Origin: Schistocephalus solidus
Lineage: Eukaryota > Platyhelminthes > Cestoda > Diphyllobothriidea > Diphyllobothriidae
Reading direction: 5' to 3'
Assembly: GCA_017591395.1 (NCBI GenBank)
Contig: WEDG01002067.1
Location: 1-64,000, forward strand
Length of the DNA: 64,000 nt
Shown in pieces: positions 10,943 through 25,900 of the stretch. Within the stretch, counting starts at the first letter, position 1; the number at the start of each line of letters is the position of its first letter. A model generated the notes under the pieces. The model had not been told where the DNA came from, made no database searches, and saw only the letters and a list, made by a program, of their open reading frames with translations. The translations under genes were made by a program, and so were the position numbers.

Positions 10943-13900
10943 CTGGAGAAATGGCACGAGGAAGATAGGTGAATAACGGAATTGAATAAAAGACACAACA
11001 ATGACATCGGACCTTGAACGGAAGCAGATCAAATCAAATCAAAAGAAAGTAAGTGGGGGCAGGTAAGGGTAAATCAAACCTGCTTTTCTTTATAACTGCG
11101 ACTAATTTTTGAGGAAACTAAAAATAAACTATTGATAAATTAGAGTATCTATCAGAAGGCACGCAAGGAACGCTGGTGACCCACCAATGAGCCAAACCCC
11201 TGGGAGCTGCGTCATGCAGCGGCGGAATATCGACGAAACACGTGTCCGGGCTTTGAGCTAGTATCTGTGCCGTCGATATGTGCCAAGTAAACGGGCCGCG
11301 TGGTAGATGCGCTGGACCAACGCGGGGGCCAGATCAGGGCACCACAGGCCTTATCCGGGCAGAGCTCCAATAAAAATTCCAAACTCGGCACTCGTAGGTG
11401 CAGGCTCACGCAGCACTAGCCACTTGCCATTTATGGCACTCGCACTGCGTGGTATCTGATTCCGGTATGGCGGTTCGGTCAGGAGCGTCTCCGGCCACAC
11501 CAGACACCTGCGCCCGACCCCGCCTCCCCGACCCTGCCTTAACAACGAGCACAGGCGCAGTGCGGTAGCACCATCATGCTGTGGAGCACACAGTGAACAC
11601 TGTCCGACTACGACGATTGGGCTGTCGTAGTGTCGATATGGTTATCATGTAACCCCTGTATTCACTATTGGCTGCCTGTTTGGCCGTTTAATGCAAAGTA
11701 TGCGGCTACCTCACTGTGGCTGATAGAATTCGGCCTAAATATTCATATAAACTCCCAGTCTAAGCCTATAAACCTTTGAATAGACTGACTTAATCCAAGT
11801 TGGCGATTAATTTCCGTGGAAATTAAAAATCAGCAACAAATCAAAGCTACCCGGCAGGAGACTTACATCAATCCCCAGAAGGCGCGTTATGAAGAATTCT
11901 ATTGCAAGTTCGTAATCATCTTGAAAAATATGATGAAAACTTTCATTTTTTGTGATGTTCTTAGCAAGGAAATCAAAGGAAACCTCCTTTGCTTAAATTA
12001 GTCACATCTCCTACAATTCAGAAACCGAAAAACTGCCTGGAATGCTCGCAATGACATTTTGAAGGCCGTAACCAAGCATAATGCATGACACAGCATTTAC
12101 ATTGGAGGATATTTACTGCAAAAGGTTACTTGTAAACACTTAGAGTGCTTATTACAGGTACACAGTTATTCGCATAAACAGGCTTTACGCACTCCTAAAA
12201 ATTGACTTTACAGACTTGAAAGGAAGTTGGCGTTTTCTAAATTTCAACTTGATCGGCACATATGAACGGAATTCCAAGTAAGAGAAAATTCGTTAGTTAT
12301 AGTTCAGGAGTTACCTCACCTATTATATACAGTAAGCAACCTAATTCATGAACTGTGCATAAAATCAGCAATCATCCCTAATAACCTGGAAAATAGTCAA
12401 TTTCAAATGGACAACTTTCGGTTGAGAGAGGAGACAACAGCTGCCTTGCAGGTAATATTACATTGGCTAAAGATAATATTTGAAGATAAAGCAAGAACTC
12501 TGGAAAACGCGAAATTCTTTATTTAGTGATAAACCTTAATGTAGACGACTACACTTTGCCTGTTCACGCAAGCGACTAAAACAACATGAACGCAACAGGG
12601 CTTAAAAAGGCCTTCCAAATAGTCCGCGGACTAAATATCCCCCAATACCTAGTGCACTATGCGGTATGCTGGCTAACCTGATGTTCAACAACATTCTCAC
12701 CAAGATACTACAAAAATTGGATGTAGTTTTTCTTTCTTTTATGCATTGTTGAAGATGCGGTCTGAGGATGAGATCCAACTCGATTCCGTTTCTAGATTGC
12801 GTACCACCTGTAAATTAGCCGAAAAAACGAAACCATCTTTCCGTAGAGTCAAAAGTTGAATTTACTGGTGGATCTTCTAGTTGTTAAGGTATAGGGTAGA
12901 ACAAAGAAATCGAATTTTATAAGGACTAGTGTGGAAGAAAGTTTCCCATAAACTGGAAGGTAAGTGTGTGTATTTTTATCAGTTCCTGCAGCACAACAGT
13001 CTGGCTAAAGCATTCCCATTTAATAGCAGGTGTGGGTTCCAGCAAATGTCAGCCATTTAACTGTTTGATCCCACAAAAGCCGATGTGACACTCATGATCC
13101 GAAGAGTATACCAGATGAACAAGCTGAGGAAATTTGATGACCGAAACCCTGTCAGGCAGTTCGGAAAAACTTGGCTGTACATTTTAGATGGGGTAAATGC
13201 GTTAACCGAAGGTTTTTCTCACACAGAATGTGGCTCTAAGTCATGAAAAATAACAAAGATCACAGTTTTGGACAGAAAGCAATTTTACCTTATATGCATT
13301 CGATTTCTTATAATAATGTCTTACACTACATCTGCGTGGTTGCAAGTATCTTTATATTAGAAAGCATAACTCAGAACAAACATTAAATACCTTCAAAGCT
13401 GATGTTCCCACCAGCACAAACAAGGTGAGACAAGGTGCAGGTAATTGTGCGACTTTCGGAAAATGAAAGCCCCTTATTAAAAAAACTCTGATTTTGAAAG
13501 TTGTGCACCCTTTTACCCGAAAAAAGTAATAATAAGGTCACAAGGCTTTTTTGCCCGGCCACACCCGCAATTTTCAGGCATACGTAAATTTTCCACAAGA
13601 AACTACGAATTCCCATCAGTCCGTTGTAAATGTCACTTTTGACTCATTTGACAGATACCGTTTTGTTCGGCTCATTTTCAGGTAGTACGTGATTTAGAAG
13701 TAGAAAACGTATCGAGTCGGGTTTACTCTTCACAATTTCCCACATTTCAAACACTGGCAGACATCTCCACGACTGTGTCCGGCGGCAGGTGCGGCCTTAC
13801 CTGCTGTCGGAAACTCGGTGGCCACGTGGTAATGACGCTAAGAATTCTCGATTTCTTGTGGGTAGTCGAGTTTATGGGTCCATATCCATATCACGCCGAA

Positions 13901-16900
13901 GGCATTGCCACTGCATCGTCCACGGCAGGCTTCTAAGCCAGACCCAAAAATCTGCCTACTTCTGAGCCAACCTTCACTAAAACGACTTCAGCCGCAGATA
14001 AGCCAGGTATATTGCAACCAAGCTAACGATCAAGCCCCGTTCTCAAGGGGATTCCTCTCGTTAAAAGAGTTGACCTAATAAGAGGAGGCAAGACAAGCAT
14101 TGTGCTTTGTTCTCTGCAACTCCGGGCTAACTCAGCGTGGGTTGTCATTGGCCACCTGGCAGCCAGTAAGACAGAACTGAGCATTCTGATCTCCCTTGCC
14201 GTTCTCCGTAATAAAACTCGGCAAGTGCGCCAAAAGGGGGCTCATTTATAGGTTTTACAAGCCAAGTCTCCCTTCCCTGGCTGGAGAATAAACATAACAA
14301 CGACCTTAACACTTGCATTGGTGATTGGACGCACGCAGACGCGTCATCTATTAGAAATTCCAGAGAACCAGCAACTGCGACCAATAAAAACAACAACACC
14401 CAATCATGTCCCTTGATTATTGTCCAATAACTTCATCAAAACGCCAGCCGTATGCGAAGGAGACAGCAATCAAAAAGTTGCGTACCTGCAAAATCAGACA
14501 CAGGACGCTGATAAGATCGGATAAAATTCGTACACACACACGGCAGTTCGACCGTCGATTACGATGAGGTCCACCGTATGCTCCACGGAAGGGTGGTGCA
14601 GGGACGGTGACTTGCGCGTGATTTAATTTAAAGTGATAGTAGACTTGCGCTGCATCTACCGCACTCTCCTCCTCATGACAGAGTCAAGAAGACCGGCGAT
14701 GGGAAAGGGCGCAGGTAGCTTGCATGACTGGAGCCGCCCCTGGGCGTATCACCACACCTGGCTCGGATCCCAAGGAGTGGGAGTGCAATAAAGGCCACAT
14801 TAAGAAGGAGCCATTGCAGCCTGACTCTCAGTTCGCCAGTCAGCCACTACACACAAAACACGCACTGGGCTGACCACGCGGTCCGAGTTATCCCGTCAGT
14901 TGGCAACCGTCCAAGCCACGGCTTTTAGCGCACCGTAATAGCTTCAAGCGCGTCAGATTGTTTGTAGTGAGGAGCATGCACTGAGCTGTTGACCTCACTC
15001 TCTCCCCCACCTCACAATCAGACCACCATCCGAGCCAGTCAGTTGTCTGATGCGGAAGTGGGCGCAGCTGCTAATGACCTCGTCTACGAGTACCACGTAC
15101 ACGACCCGGCCCCCCAAACACAAGCACCAGGATTTCACACAACAGGGGGTTGAACGGCTTATAGCTCACATGTGTGAGATAGCTAGAGGTCACGTTAAGA
15201 AGGAGCCATCGCAGCCTGACTCTCAGACCACCAGTCAGCCACTCCACACAACACACATTAGACTGACTGCGAGGTCTTAGTGTAATTTTCAGCTGGTGAC
15301 CTTCCAACCCACGGCGCTTATCGTTACCGCACTGTCTTTTCCCTCCCCCCCCCCACACACACACACGCACACACAGTGAAGTGATGCTGTGGGGAGATAG
15401 GATCTACAACAGTTGCTCTAATATCATCAGGAGCAGCAGCAACTTAGCATTCGCTTGTAGTCATCGTTCACAGCAAAATCCCAGCACCACCATAATCGAC
15501 CGTATGCTCGGCTAGATGAAGGGACCGATCCCATCGCACCCCAACCTACTGGCAATGTAAGACGCGAACCGATGACGGCGTAACAACAGAGATCATGATT
15601 GACCGGGCGAGGTTTGGGAGGGGAGCGGGGGGACATATGATAAGCCATCGCGCTTGCGCCCTTACGCATACCTATCTGCGTTTTTAGATTATGCGATAAA
15701 AAGAAAAAAACTATTTTGTGCCCTGAAAACATTCAGCCTTGATGCTTGCGCACCGATAAGCGCAGCGTAGTGTGGGATGAAAGCCATCACTGTACGAGCG
15801 GGCGTGTTTGTGTGCGAATAAACGGGCTGACCGGGCTGTAAGAACAATCGGTGATGAATGTTGACGAGCGTTAATGCAAGATGCTTCAGCGGTGGACACA
15901 GGGACCTTCAAAAATTTGAATATATAAGAAGATAATTATTTACCCTACAAAAAGCCCAGACACGCGCATTTCAACGCGCTTGTGTCGATACACGACGCAG
16001 GTACTAAGTGTTCATCTCATCAGTAGGTCCCCCAGTGGGTTTCAAATGTTTTTCCGGTATATGAACTCTAGTTTTATTTTGCCTTGTTTAAGTCCCGGAA
16101 AAATAAATGCGCGAGTTTGCAGTAAATCCTTCGGAACAAACCTTTTCCTGTGTAGTCACAGGAACAGTTTTGGCACGGACGAAGTGATGGTCTCTTTTGA
16201 CGAGACGTCCTTATTCACATCCATCCCGCTGAGTTTAGCACAAGAAGTCTTGCGCAGGAAACTTGAGGAGCCATCCCACGAAACCCAGAGTTCTCTCAAA
16301 ATTTAAAACCTTATGAAGCTATTCAAATTTCGTCAAAAGACCTACTTCATCGTTGCCGGGTAAACCTATGAACAGATCAAGGGAACTCCAATAGACTTTC
16401 AATCTCCGGTTTAGTGGCAGAATATGTCCTACAAGAGCTGGAGAAGATCGCTTTCACCCAACAGAAGCCTAGCTTTTGGCGCCGTTACGTACACGACACA
16501 TTTTTTTATTGTGAAGAGGAACATGCTGCAGCATTTCGGTCTTAGCCGGTATAAAATTCACTAGGGAAGAAGAAAAAGAGCAGCAGCTCCCCTTCCTTGA
16601 TGTCCTCGTCAGGCGACGTCCCAACGGCGAAATTGAAACGGCTGTCTACAGGAAAGTGACGAACACCATGCAGCTTCCGGTGGCTCAAAAACGAAGCTGT
16701 GTGAGAACACTGTTCAAACGCATTCAGACTCATTGCAGCAACCCGGCGGAAAAAGCACGTGAGGCCCGTTACCTCCGCGACCAGTTTATGCGGAACGGCT
16801 ATCCGAATGCATTCATAAGCCGATGTCTACGTGTTCACCCCCGGAGTACCCAACCAGAGCCAACCCCTACGGTATGGCATGTGATGCCATACATCAAGGA

Positions 16901-19900
16901 CGTAGCAGAAGCGACCGAGCGCGGATATATATAAATGATATCGGCCGGTTGATTGGAGGTACACAGGGTCCTCGGCGCTCGCCGCTTAGGCCCAGTGCAG
17001 TAGTGCCGCTCGTTTTGTGAATGGGGACGTAAAAAGGTCGATGCAGTCTCGTAGCCTCCATCGGTAAAAGGGTGGGTGGGACGTTAAAGAAACGAAGGGT
17101 GGTGGTGAATACCTGTTCGACAGTAACGGGAAAATCCGGGTGCCGAACTTCTCGTTGACCAGTGGAGGAGACTGTCGAGGTTGAAACTGGTCTCTCCTGT
17201 TCGCTCTTGATGTCAAGGGAGGACTTCTGGCGCTCGGAAAAGGCATCCAGGTTTGTTTTTAGACCACACTGTTGGTGTGTCTGCGGAAGAAGGAAGGGTG
17301 GGGCCAAGGAGGCACGCCCGCGTTTGAGCTGCCGGTAGGAGTCGATAGAGTGCAGGGAGAGGAGAGACAGACTCTCGCCCGTGCCCACGAGATCTTCAGT
17401 GAGGAGAATTCCGCAGGCATTTGGTAGACTGTGATATTGTTCGGAAGGCAAAAAGAGCAGACAAGGTACAGTTGCAAACTAGCCGCGATGACCTCTACAA
17501 AGCGACTGCTGATGTGAAAGTAAGAGGCTACTGGAACCAATAAAAAGGACTGATCAAGTAGGTACACGAGAGAACGCTAGTCCTTCTAAATAACCATACT
17601 TACTAACAATTTTTCTCAAAATCCTCACCGGTTAAACCAACAAGTAAGCAGATGAAATTGTCTAACTCTACACAGGGTGAAACTACGCCTGCTTATGAGA
17701 GGCAACATAACCGACAGACTGAAATTAAAATGGATCAAGATATGAGAAACTGAAACTGTTCATCGGAACAGATTTGCCTGTTTATGGCTCTTCGAAGAGG
17801 TGGGTCGGCTCTCCAATTTCAAAGCCAACCCAGCTCTTCTACAGTAGATTGCCTAACTCATGAAATGTCTATATCAGAATTTGAGGTAGCAGCAGGGCAG
17901 GCATTTTAAGGTGTAAGTTCTGTTTGCTGTATTAAATTGATGAACAAAACGCTGTTTAATAATAAAGAGATTACTTCAAATCAGTTGATTCATGGGAAAA
18001 CAGGGCTAAACGGGGCAAAATCCGACGTTTCTTGCTATACAGGAATTTTCCTACGTTATAACAAGCTACAGGTCAAAACATTTTGCTTTTATTCGCAGGT
18101 GAATGCAAGTTTGAGAGCTTACATTATTTTTGGAAAAATGATGACATATTTAGTTTAAAAAATCAAGTTTTGCAAAGTTATGACGTTTTGTACCGAAAAA
18201 CGCTGTAATAAACTTTTGTGAATGTAATTTGTTTTACCACACCGATAGTTAGTACCTTAAACGCGCATATATACGAGACACGATGATACACCGCGACTTT
18301 TCGCAGTCACGGCGTACGCGAAGCCTGAAAAGACAATTTCGGTCTGCAGTTAACCTTTAAATGAATAAGGAAACTTGAAACGGAAGGGGCAGAAAATTCA
18401 CAATTTGTCGCAAAATCTGAGTATATTTTCGGCCACTCTCTTGTGGGTTTGAAAGCCTAGAACTAGACTGAGAAGTGAGCAAACATGTCGAAAAACGCTC
18501 CAATAGAAAGAAAAGAGTTCTTTAATTTTCAACAGAAATTGTATCCCTACTTTTCAGTGAAGTCGAAAATTTGGTCAAACGGTCCTAGCTTTTTCTTGAC
18601 TTTCCTTTGAAAAACGCTAATTACGCAGGAATTCCACAGCGAAACATCTTATGAAAGCACTTTTTAAAAAGGTAACTCATTATAGTAAATTTTTTAACTA
18701 ATTATAGGCATAGAGTTTCCCAGCTTTTGCTGTGGACGTTCATTGTTCATGGCAGCGAGTTTTCATGTTTGTGTGAGTTTACAAATATGACCCAGACGGC
18801 CGTCTGCATTAGAAAGAATGCCCAAAAAGTCACTGCTTCGGTAAATGCTTTTAAGAAATATGTTATTTTAAGGGTTTTACAAAACACATCGAACGGAATG
18901 TACATTTATGAGCAGTCGACTGAAGACACTGAAAATTGTAAAGAATTCACCTCATTTTCAAAGCCTATCTGCAACTCATCGTAATAGAAAACCCGAAATA
19001 TTTATAGAGAAATTTAACAATAGAATAGTCATGTTTACATACACCAAATGGTACGTTTACGATTGCACCTGACGATTCTATTAAAATTTATTAGTCATCG
19101 ATCGACCTGTGAACATGTAAGCTTATGAAATATTATATTCCTGTGACGTCCCTATCAGTGCAATGAAGCGAAAATCTGCTTGCCTTGGTCAAACGCATCT
19201 AAGACAATGTACAAACGGAAGAAAAGCTAACAATTATTGTGAAACGGTGTTGGAATATACACTTTCATGTTAGGCTGCTTGATGGTGGCCGTACTTTACG
19301 TTGCGTTTAAGCTAGATTAATATGTATGTGCAAAACTCTGAAAAAGACTATTTTCAAAAGTAATTTGGTTTTTTCTGATTTATTCACTTGTTTAATTGCA
19401 TGGACAGGCTTCCTATACATTTACAACTTCAGTTTACTCAACTAGCTCAATTTTTCACATTTTCGTAATCCGTACCTATTCTAAAAAATTAGCATTTCTA
19501 GACAATGAAATGTTAATTTTTAAACCACAAAAAGCCATATATTTCATAACGATCGGTTATTTATTGATGAAAAATTTTGGTGGACGCAGTGTGCGCTGAT
19601 TTCGCGAAACGGGTAGTAACTCATGAAATCTGATGGATTTCATGAGTTAGGACACCTACTGTAAGTCAACAACAGGACAAGTCTGCTGCAATGAGCAAGT
19701 TCAGTTTCTCAGATCTTGATCCATTTCGATTTCAGTCTATCGGTTATGGTGCCTCTCATAATCAGGCGCAGTTTCACCATGTATAAAGTCAGGAAAGTAC
19801 ATCTAGAAACTTGTTAGTATAACCAACGAGGATTTTGAGAAAAATTGTTTCGTAAGTAGAATGATAAAGAAGGAATAGCATTCTCTCGTGTCCCTCTTCG

Positions 19901-22900
19901 GGAGGCACCTAAATAGCCTTGATCGGTTTTTCTACTTGTTCCGAGTAGCCTCTAATTCTCGTCAATTAAGTTTCCCACATTATTACCCCGGAACTCTCAC
20001 TTTCGCGAACCTCGATAGAAATATCTCTCAGATACACAAACATAACATATAACGGTTGACGAGGCATAGAAAGAACATTTATGGAGGACAACGACAGTTC
20101 AGGAGGGGGGAGAGAGAGAATAAGGAACTAGGTATAAATCTGGGGTTTCAGAAGATTCATTACTGAGGACGTTTCGGGGCAAAAAGGAAGGAACTGCCAG
20201 CAAGAACTTCGCATCACTAAGGTAAGCTATCAGTACTTACTCGTCCAGACATGTATAAGCCTCTGCTAGGTACATTTTGGCCAGGTAGCGATGAGCGGGC
20301 GGCGCAATGAGTCCAATCCATCCAAAGACGGCTGGTAGACATGTAGTGTTCTCCGACGTCGCCGACGCGCCCTTCTCCTTAGCACCTTCTGGACCGGCTA
20401 TCGTAGCTGGTTCCGAGACGGAATCAGAATTGCGCATATTGCAGAACGATGGTGGCGTACCGGTATGGAGCACCTGTTCTGCAGCGTGAATAGTCTCCAC
20501 GGGGTTACGCAGGCAGAGAGCCACATATGCCGTGTTCAGAAGAACTGAGGAGATGAGTTGCAACAGAGCGAGGCCACTGAGGGGCACTAGCGAGGGTAGA
20601 GTCGACACGGTCTGGGAAGAAGGAAAAGGCCACTGAACAGTATTGAGCGATGCGTAGAGGTCAAAAAGCCTGTCGGGACGAAGACGACAATTACCTGGTT
20701 TTCCGCCCATTCAATGAGTGCAGCGCGCTGTCGGTCGACATTGCAGTCTAGGGTTGAGTCGAGTTCCGAAAACTGTGCTGGTGGCCGTGGCAACAACAGA
20801 AGGGCATTTCGCAGACAGAGAGCGGCAAATTCGAGTGTGGGTGCTGACATTGACGCCGACTCGATCCACGGTTTGACAGGCTGCTTCGAATGCACAAAAT
20901 CAGTCATGCATATCAAGACCGTGCAAAAAAATTAGGAAATCACACAACGGCGGGATTTTGAATTTGAGCCGCCATTTTTTCTCCTCTATTCACATGTGAA
21001 TTTCCCTATATGTACATGGGCTGTCCAATTTTTATCGTTAGATACTGCTATTTACCACTCTTTGTTTATATGAACTATGATAAGGCGATTTGCCAACGAC
21101 GCCTGCACCGTTTTGAAGAAAATTTAGAGCAATTTTGTGACGCATTCAAGGACGATCGTTCATGATGCCGACAGTTAGAGTTTTAGGTTACTACCGATTT
21201 TCTTTTTCTTCCGGTGCTCTCTTTTGCGTACCAATTTTATCCAACAGTGAATGGAGGTATTTTGCTGAACATTTTGAAATGATACTTTACAAAATAAAGC
21301 GCAGTCGGGTTTAATAAACGCACCTCCTGACCACCAGCTCCGACTACGAGCTTGCGCATACACCCGCTTCCGAAAGTGCCGATCAGACAGTTTGCACGAG
21401 CATCTAACTTCCAGTCGGAGAGATTGTCGGGTCTGGAAAGAGCAAGTAAACAGAAACAAGACTCAACTAGCAGATTCATAAAGAAGCAGAAAAAAAACTG
21501 TACACAACCTACCAATTTGGTCGTGCTTAAAATACCGACTGAGAACTTACGCAGCCAGAATAGGTGCACAGACAAACGGAATCGAACCTCCAAAATTACT
21601 GACTATATCACGTTCAGACACGGTGAAGCACACCGGTGGTTTAAAATTTCGTAAACTCGGGAACACAAAGCACAAGAGATTCTTGGCAGTGAATCTGGTA
21701 AAGGACTGCATTGGGAAAATTAATAGAGACAGGAGTTTACTGAGACCATTTAAGACTTGCTCACGTTCGGGAAGTTTCCCGGAAAAATGTCCTCACTCAA
21801 TAAGGCGGGTGAGGCTCCGGAGAGGAGCGTGCGTGGAACAGTCAAGAATGTCATCATCATTAGAGAGTTGTTTACCGATCGAATTACGCGCGGAGCAGCC
21901 TCATCCAGATGTATCACTCATCCTCATTGCCAAAAAACGAAAGGGAACTTCATCCAAAACCGCCTTGTGGTGAGACGGCAAAAACGTGTAGACACAAATT
22001 GGTGTCTTGAAGCACTTCAACATTGTCACTACGACCTTGACATTTTAAGCAAGTTAAGAAAAGCTACGATGAACAAAATCTACTACGGAACATTGCAGGG
22101 GTTCCGGAGGTTTAAAACCTGTCTGCTCTTGGAGAGGTCGGTAGGGCCTAAAGTTCTTTGAGTGTGGATATTGGTGACAAGAAAACTTAACTAGATTAGA
22201 ACGGTCTCTGTAAATGAGGAAAAATGGGTGAAGGGCCCACCCACTCAATCATTCAATGAAAAACTGTTAAAGCGATGTTACCTGCAGCATGCGAGGGCTA
22301 GTTTGTAGATTATTACATACAGCAAGATGAAAAATCCCACTGACAAGAAGAAGCCAAGTACTCAGGATAGGCTGATTGGCTGCCGGGCAACCTTTAACAC
22401 ATATCTCTGCAGGTGCGTTGCTTGATTAACCGGAAGTGACCAGCCCTCGTCCAGGTAAAATAGCTCTGACAGTTGGACGCTCGCGAACGATTACGCTCCC
22501 CGTTTGTCCCACAGAGTGGGTGCAGAGCAGTGGCTTGCAGATGGAATGATTTATGGTGCGGCAGATTTCCTTAGAATCTAGCACACTCCCTCCTCCCTCA
22601 CCCGCCTGGCTCCAGCGGGCGCGGACGCAGTGGCTGACAATAGAACGTTTGCGCGTGTCACGCACGAACTCGTCAGCAAGTCGCATACCAGGATGCAACA
22701 TAGGATTTGCTTCCCCTTGCATGAGAGGTGCATGTTCTGCACTTATGGGGGTGGCGTAGAACGGGTTCATACGTGAAACACGGTTCTGCTCGCTGCTGGG
22801 GCGAAGTGGTAAAAATGATGCTTTACCGTCGATTTTTTGGAATTGCATATGGCCGAATTGGCGAATGTTATTACTCAATGTCCTTGGGAACTACGGACAG

Positions 22901-25900
22901 GTGACACTGGTGTGAGGGTTGTATGTTGGGGCTTCCGGCACTGGTTTCCCAGTAGCAGTGCGATGGATTCACAAGCGCCCGACCAGGCCGATGCGTGACG
23001 CGAGACAACTATGATAAAAACATGATCAAATTCACCTCCAGATAACTCAAACAGGTACAGAGAAGGAAACTTATGCCACCGAGATAGGACCAAAACGATT
23101 GTACGCAAATAGCATAGCCTCCAACAGAATGCAATAAGTAACCCTAGTCAGAGTATATCCATGCTGGGGAGACGGCGGCAGACCTTAACAGTAATAAGGC
23201 CTACTCATTGGTCAAGCCGTGTTAAAAGATGAGAGATGACAGGACTGACCGTTGGACCTTGATGCAGCACTCGGCCAGCCGAAGCCATAGACGTGGATTG
23301 CGCGGATAGATGTCCACCACGGAGAGGAGTGCAGCAAAGGCGGCAGCGGGTTTGTGTGCAAACAGTAGCTGGATGCCACTGTTGTGCAGCAGAGCGTAGT
23401 GCTGACTGGAGCTAAAGGTGCGTAGAGCCGTATGTCGCACAAGGTTGCGCTGGTCGAGGGTTGCTTGTTGATGCAGCGGCGAGAAACCGGTTGACGCTGA
23501 ACCCACAGAAGCAGAGGGCGCGGCAACAGCAGCAGAGGCAGAGTTCCCACGAGCACTGGGTAGCGCGAGCAGCACCTCGGCAGCGAGTTTATCTGTTTCC
23601 CGCAGAGCTCGTCGCAATTTCAGGCTGCTGAGAGCGAAGTGGCCAGAGGAGAAGTGAGCCAGCGAGAGGTTGTTCCACACTAGGATGGATTCCCACTGAC
23701 CGGAGTCAGTAAAGGGAAATGAGGAGCAGAGGGCGTTCAAACGCTTTATCGTCTCAGCTTGCGCGCCCTAATGCACAGAAGAGGAAAAAGGAGGAGAACG
23801 CGGTGAAATGAAACTAAAAGGATGGGATACATGACAGTCCGCAACACGGTAAGCATGTTCAGTAAGCTATGTATTCTATTCTACAAATCAGATCGCATGA
23901 AGCAGAAAAAAATACATGAGTTAGGAGTCAGCAACAGTTATATATCCGAAACAAGATCTCGCACTAATCTATCCAAAAGAGCATACTCCAATTTGCCTGC
24001 AACCATTATCAGGCACATGACTACTCATGACGAATACCAGTAAAACCTGAGTTGGGCGGATCCGGTGTCCAAAACGTCACTAACTGGGGCAGTCCATGAA
24101 CTGCGTTGACCGAAGTATTTCTCCTTTTAACTGTATGTGAGGAATTTACTTAGCGCAGTTTTATAGTAGTTCTTCAGTTCATAATATTTACGAATATTCA
24201 ATTGGTATGTGTGTCTCCACACCCGGTACATCTGCTACCTTCCCCCTGCACTTCCCACTCTCCCGTCCTCCCTGTCCCCCCTTCTCCTCTTCCCAGCCCA
24301 CTCCCCTCTTCATTCCTACTTCAACTCCTCCCCCTCCTCTCACCCTTCTTTCCTCTCTCTCCTCCTATACTTTACTCTTACTTCTCCCCTTCTCCCTCTC
24401 TCCTCGTCCTTCCCTCCTCCCCCACGGTCAAAAAGGTCCTACGGGGAGGGCGACATTCAATCACGTAAGCGGTACAGGCGAATCGGTCGTTCTCTCACTT
24501 ACCCAAATCGTGACCCATAGTGGAGTTCGGTAGACGCCTGGGATGACTAAGCAGCCCTATTTAGGGACAGCACTGCTTACACCCTCGCAGGGGCAGGGGC
24601 TAGAAATGTTGCCCTAAACAAATGCTGGGTCTCACGACAGCTGCAGCAGACCGTGGCTAGCAGACTGCAATTACATCTGGTTGAAAAAATCTAAACAATA
24701 TCAACCACAACTCCTCTCCCAAGCCCCCCCACCCACCCACCGTACCCTCCGGGGCACCCACCGGACTGCTCAAGTGAGCTTGCTCACTCCAGTCGCCTGG
24801 AATGCTCGATCCCTTTTAGACAATCCCAGGAGCAACCGACCGGAACGAAGGACGGCGCTAGTCGCTCGGGAACTGGCGCGTTATAAGGTGGACATTGCTA
24901 CTCTCAGCGAGACCCGATTCTCTGAGCAGGGTCAGCTGGAGGAGGTGGGTGCCGGCTTCAACTTCCTCTGGAGCGGCTGGCCAAAGGCAAAGCGACGCGA
25001 TGCTGGTATCGCCTTTGCCACCCGGAACGACATCATGGGACGTCTGCCCTGTTTGCCGCAGGGTATCAATGATCGCCTGATAAGCCTCCGCCTGCCTCTT
25101 CAGGAGGCAAGTTCGCCACCATCATCAGCGCCTACGCTCCCCAATGACGAGCTCTGATGTGAAGAAGGACAAATTCGACGAGGACCTGCATACCCTGCTG
25201 GCAACTGTGCCGAAGGTGGACAAGTTAATTGTCCTTGGTGACTTCAACGCCCGCGTCGGGACGGACCACGCTGCCTGACAGGGAGTGCTGGGTCCCCACG
25301 GTCTCGGTAGCTGTAACGATAACGGCCTCCTTCTTTTGCAAACGTGTACGGAACACCGTCTCCTGCTGACCAACAACTTCTTTCGCATTCCGACGCGGGA
25401 GAAGGCCACGTGGATGCACCCTCAGTCGCGGCGCTGGCAGTTGCTGGACTATGTTCTCGTCCGGAGGCGAGATCGACAGGACAAGGCAATACGCGATGCC
25501 GATGGTTGGACGGAGCACCATCTCGTCATCTCCAAGATGAGGCTTCGTCTGCAACCACGCAGAAGACCCCAAGGTAATCGACCACAAGCCAAGTTGAATA
25601 CTGCTTTGTTGAATAAGCCTGCCCACCATCGCCATTTCAGCAACGGACTTGACAACCGACTAGCTAACCTTCCAGTCTCCGAGGCTGAAATCTCCGAAGA
25701 GAACCGCTGGTGTCAACTGAGGGATACCATCCAATCCATCGCCCTGAATGTCCTCGGACGCGCACGCCATCAACACCAGGACTGGTTTGACGACAATGAC
25801 GCCGACATCAGCAACTTACTCGCGGATAAGAATGGACTACACAAAGCCTACATAGACCTTCGGACTGATGCCACCAAAGCAGCCTTCTTCAGATGTCGGC

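Noticed and set aside
10230..10972. Several + strand ORFs opposite CNOT10 exon 9
   Set aside because: They are antisense shadows of the Gln/Gly-rich coding exon; the - strand frame carries the conserved TPR motifs.
21175..22248. Cluster of overlapping ORFs as a possible nested gene
   Set aside because: Frames overlap on both strands, with no motif, no splice logic and no resemblance to a known family.
24202..24533. Three overlapping Pro/Ser/Leu-rich ORFs
   Set aside because: Produced by the CT-rich tract; all frames are open because pyrimidine-only sequence has no stops.
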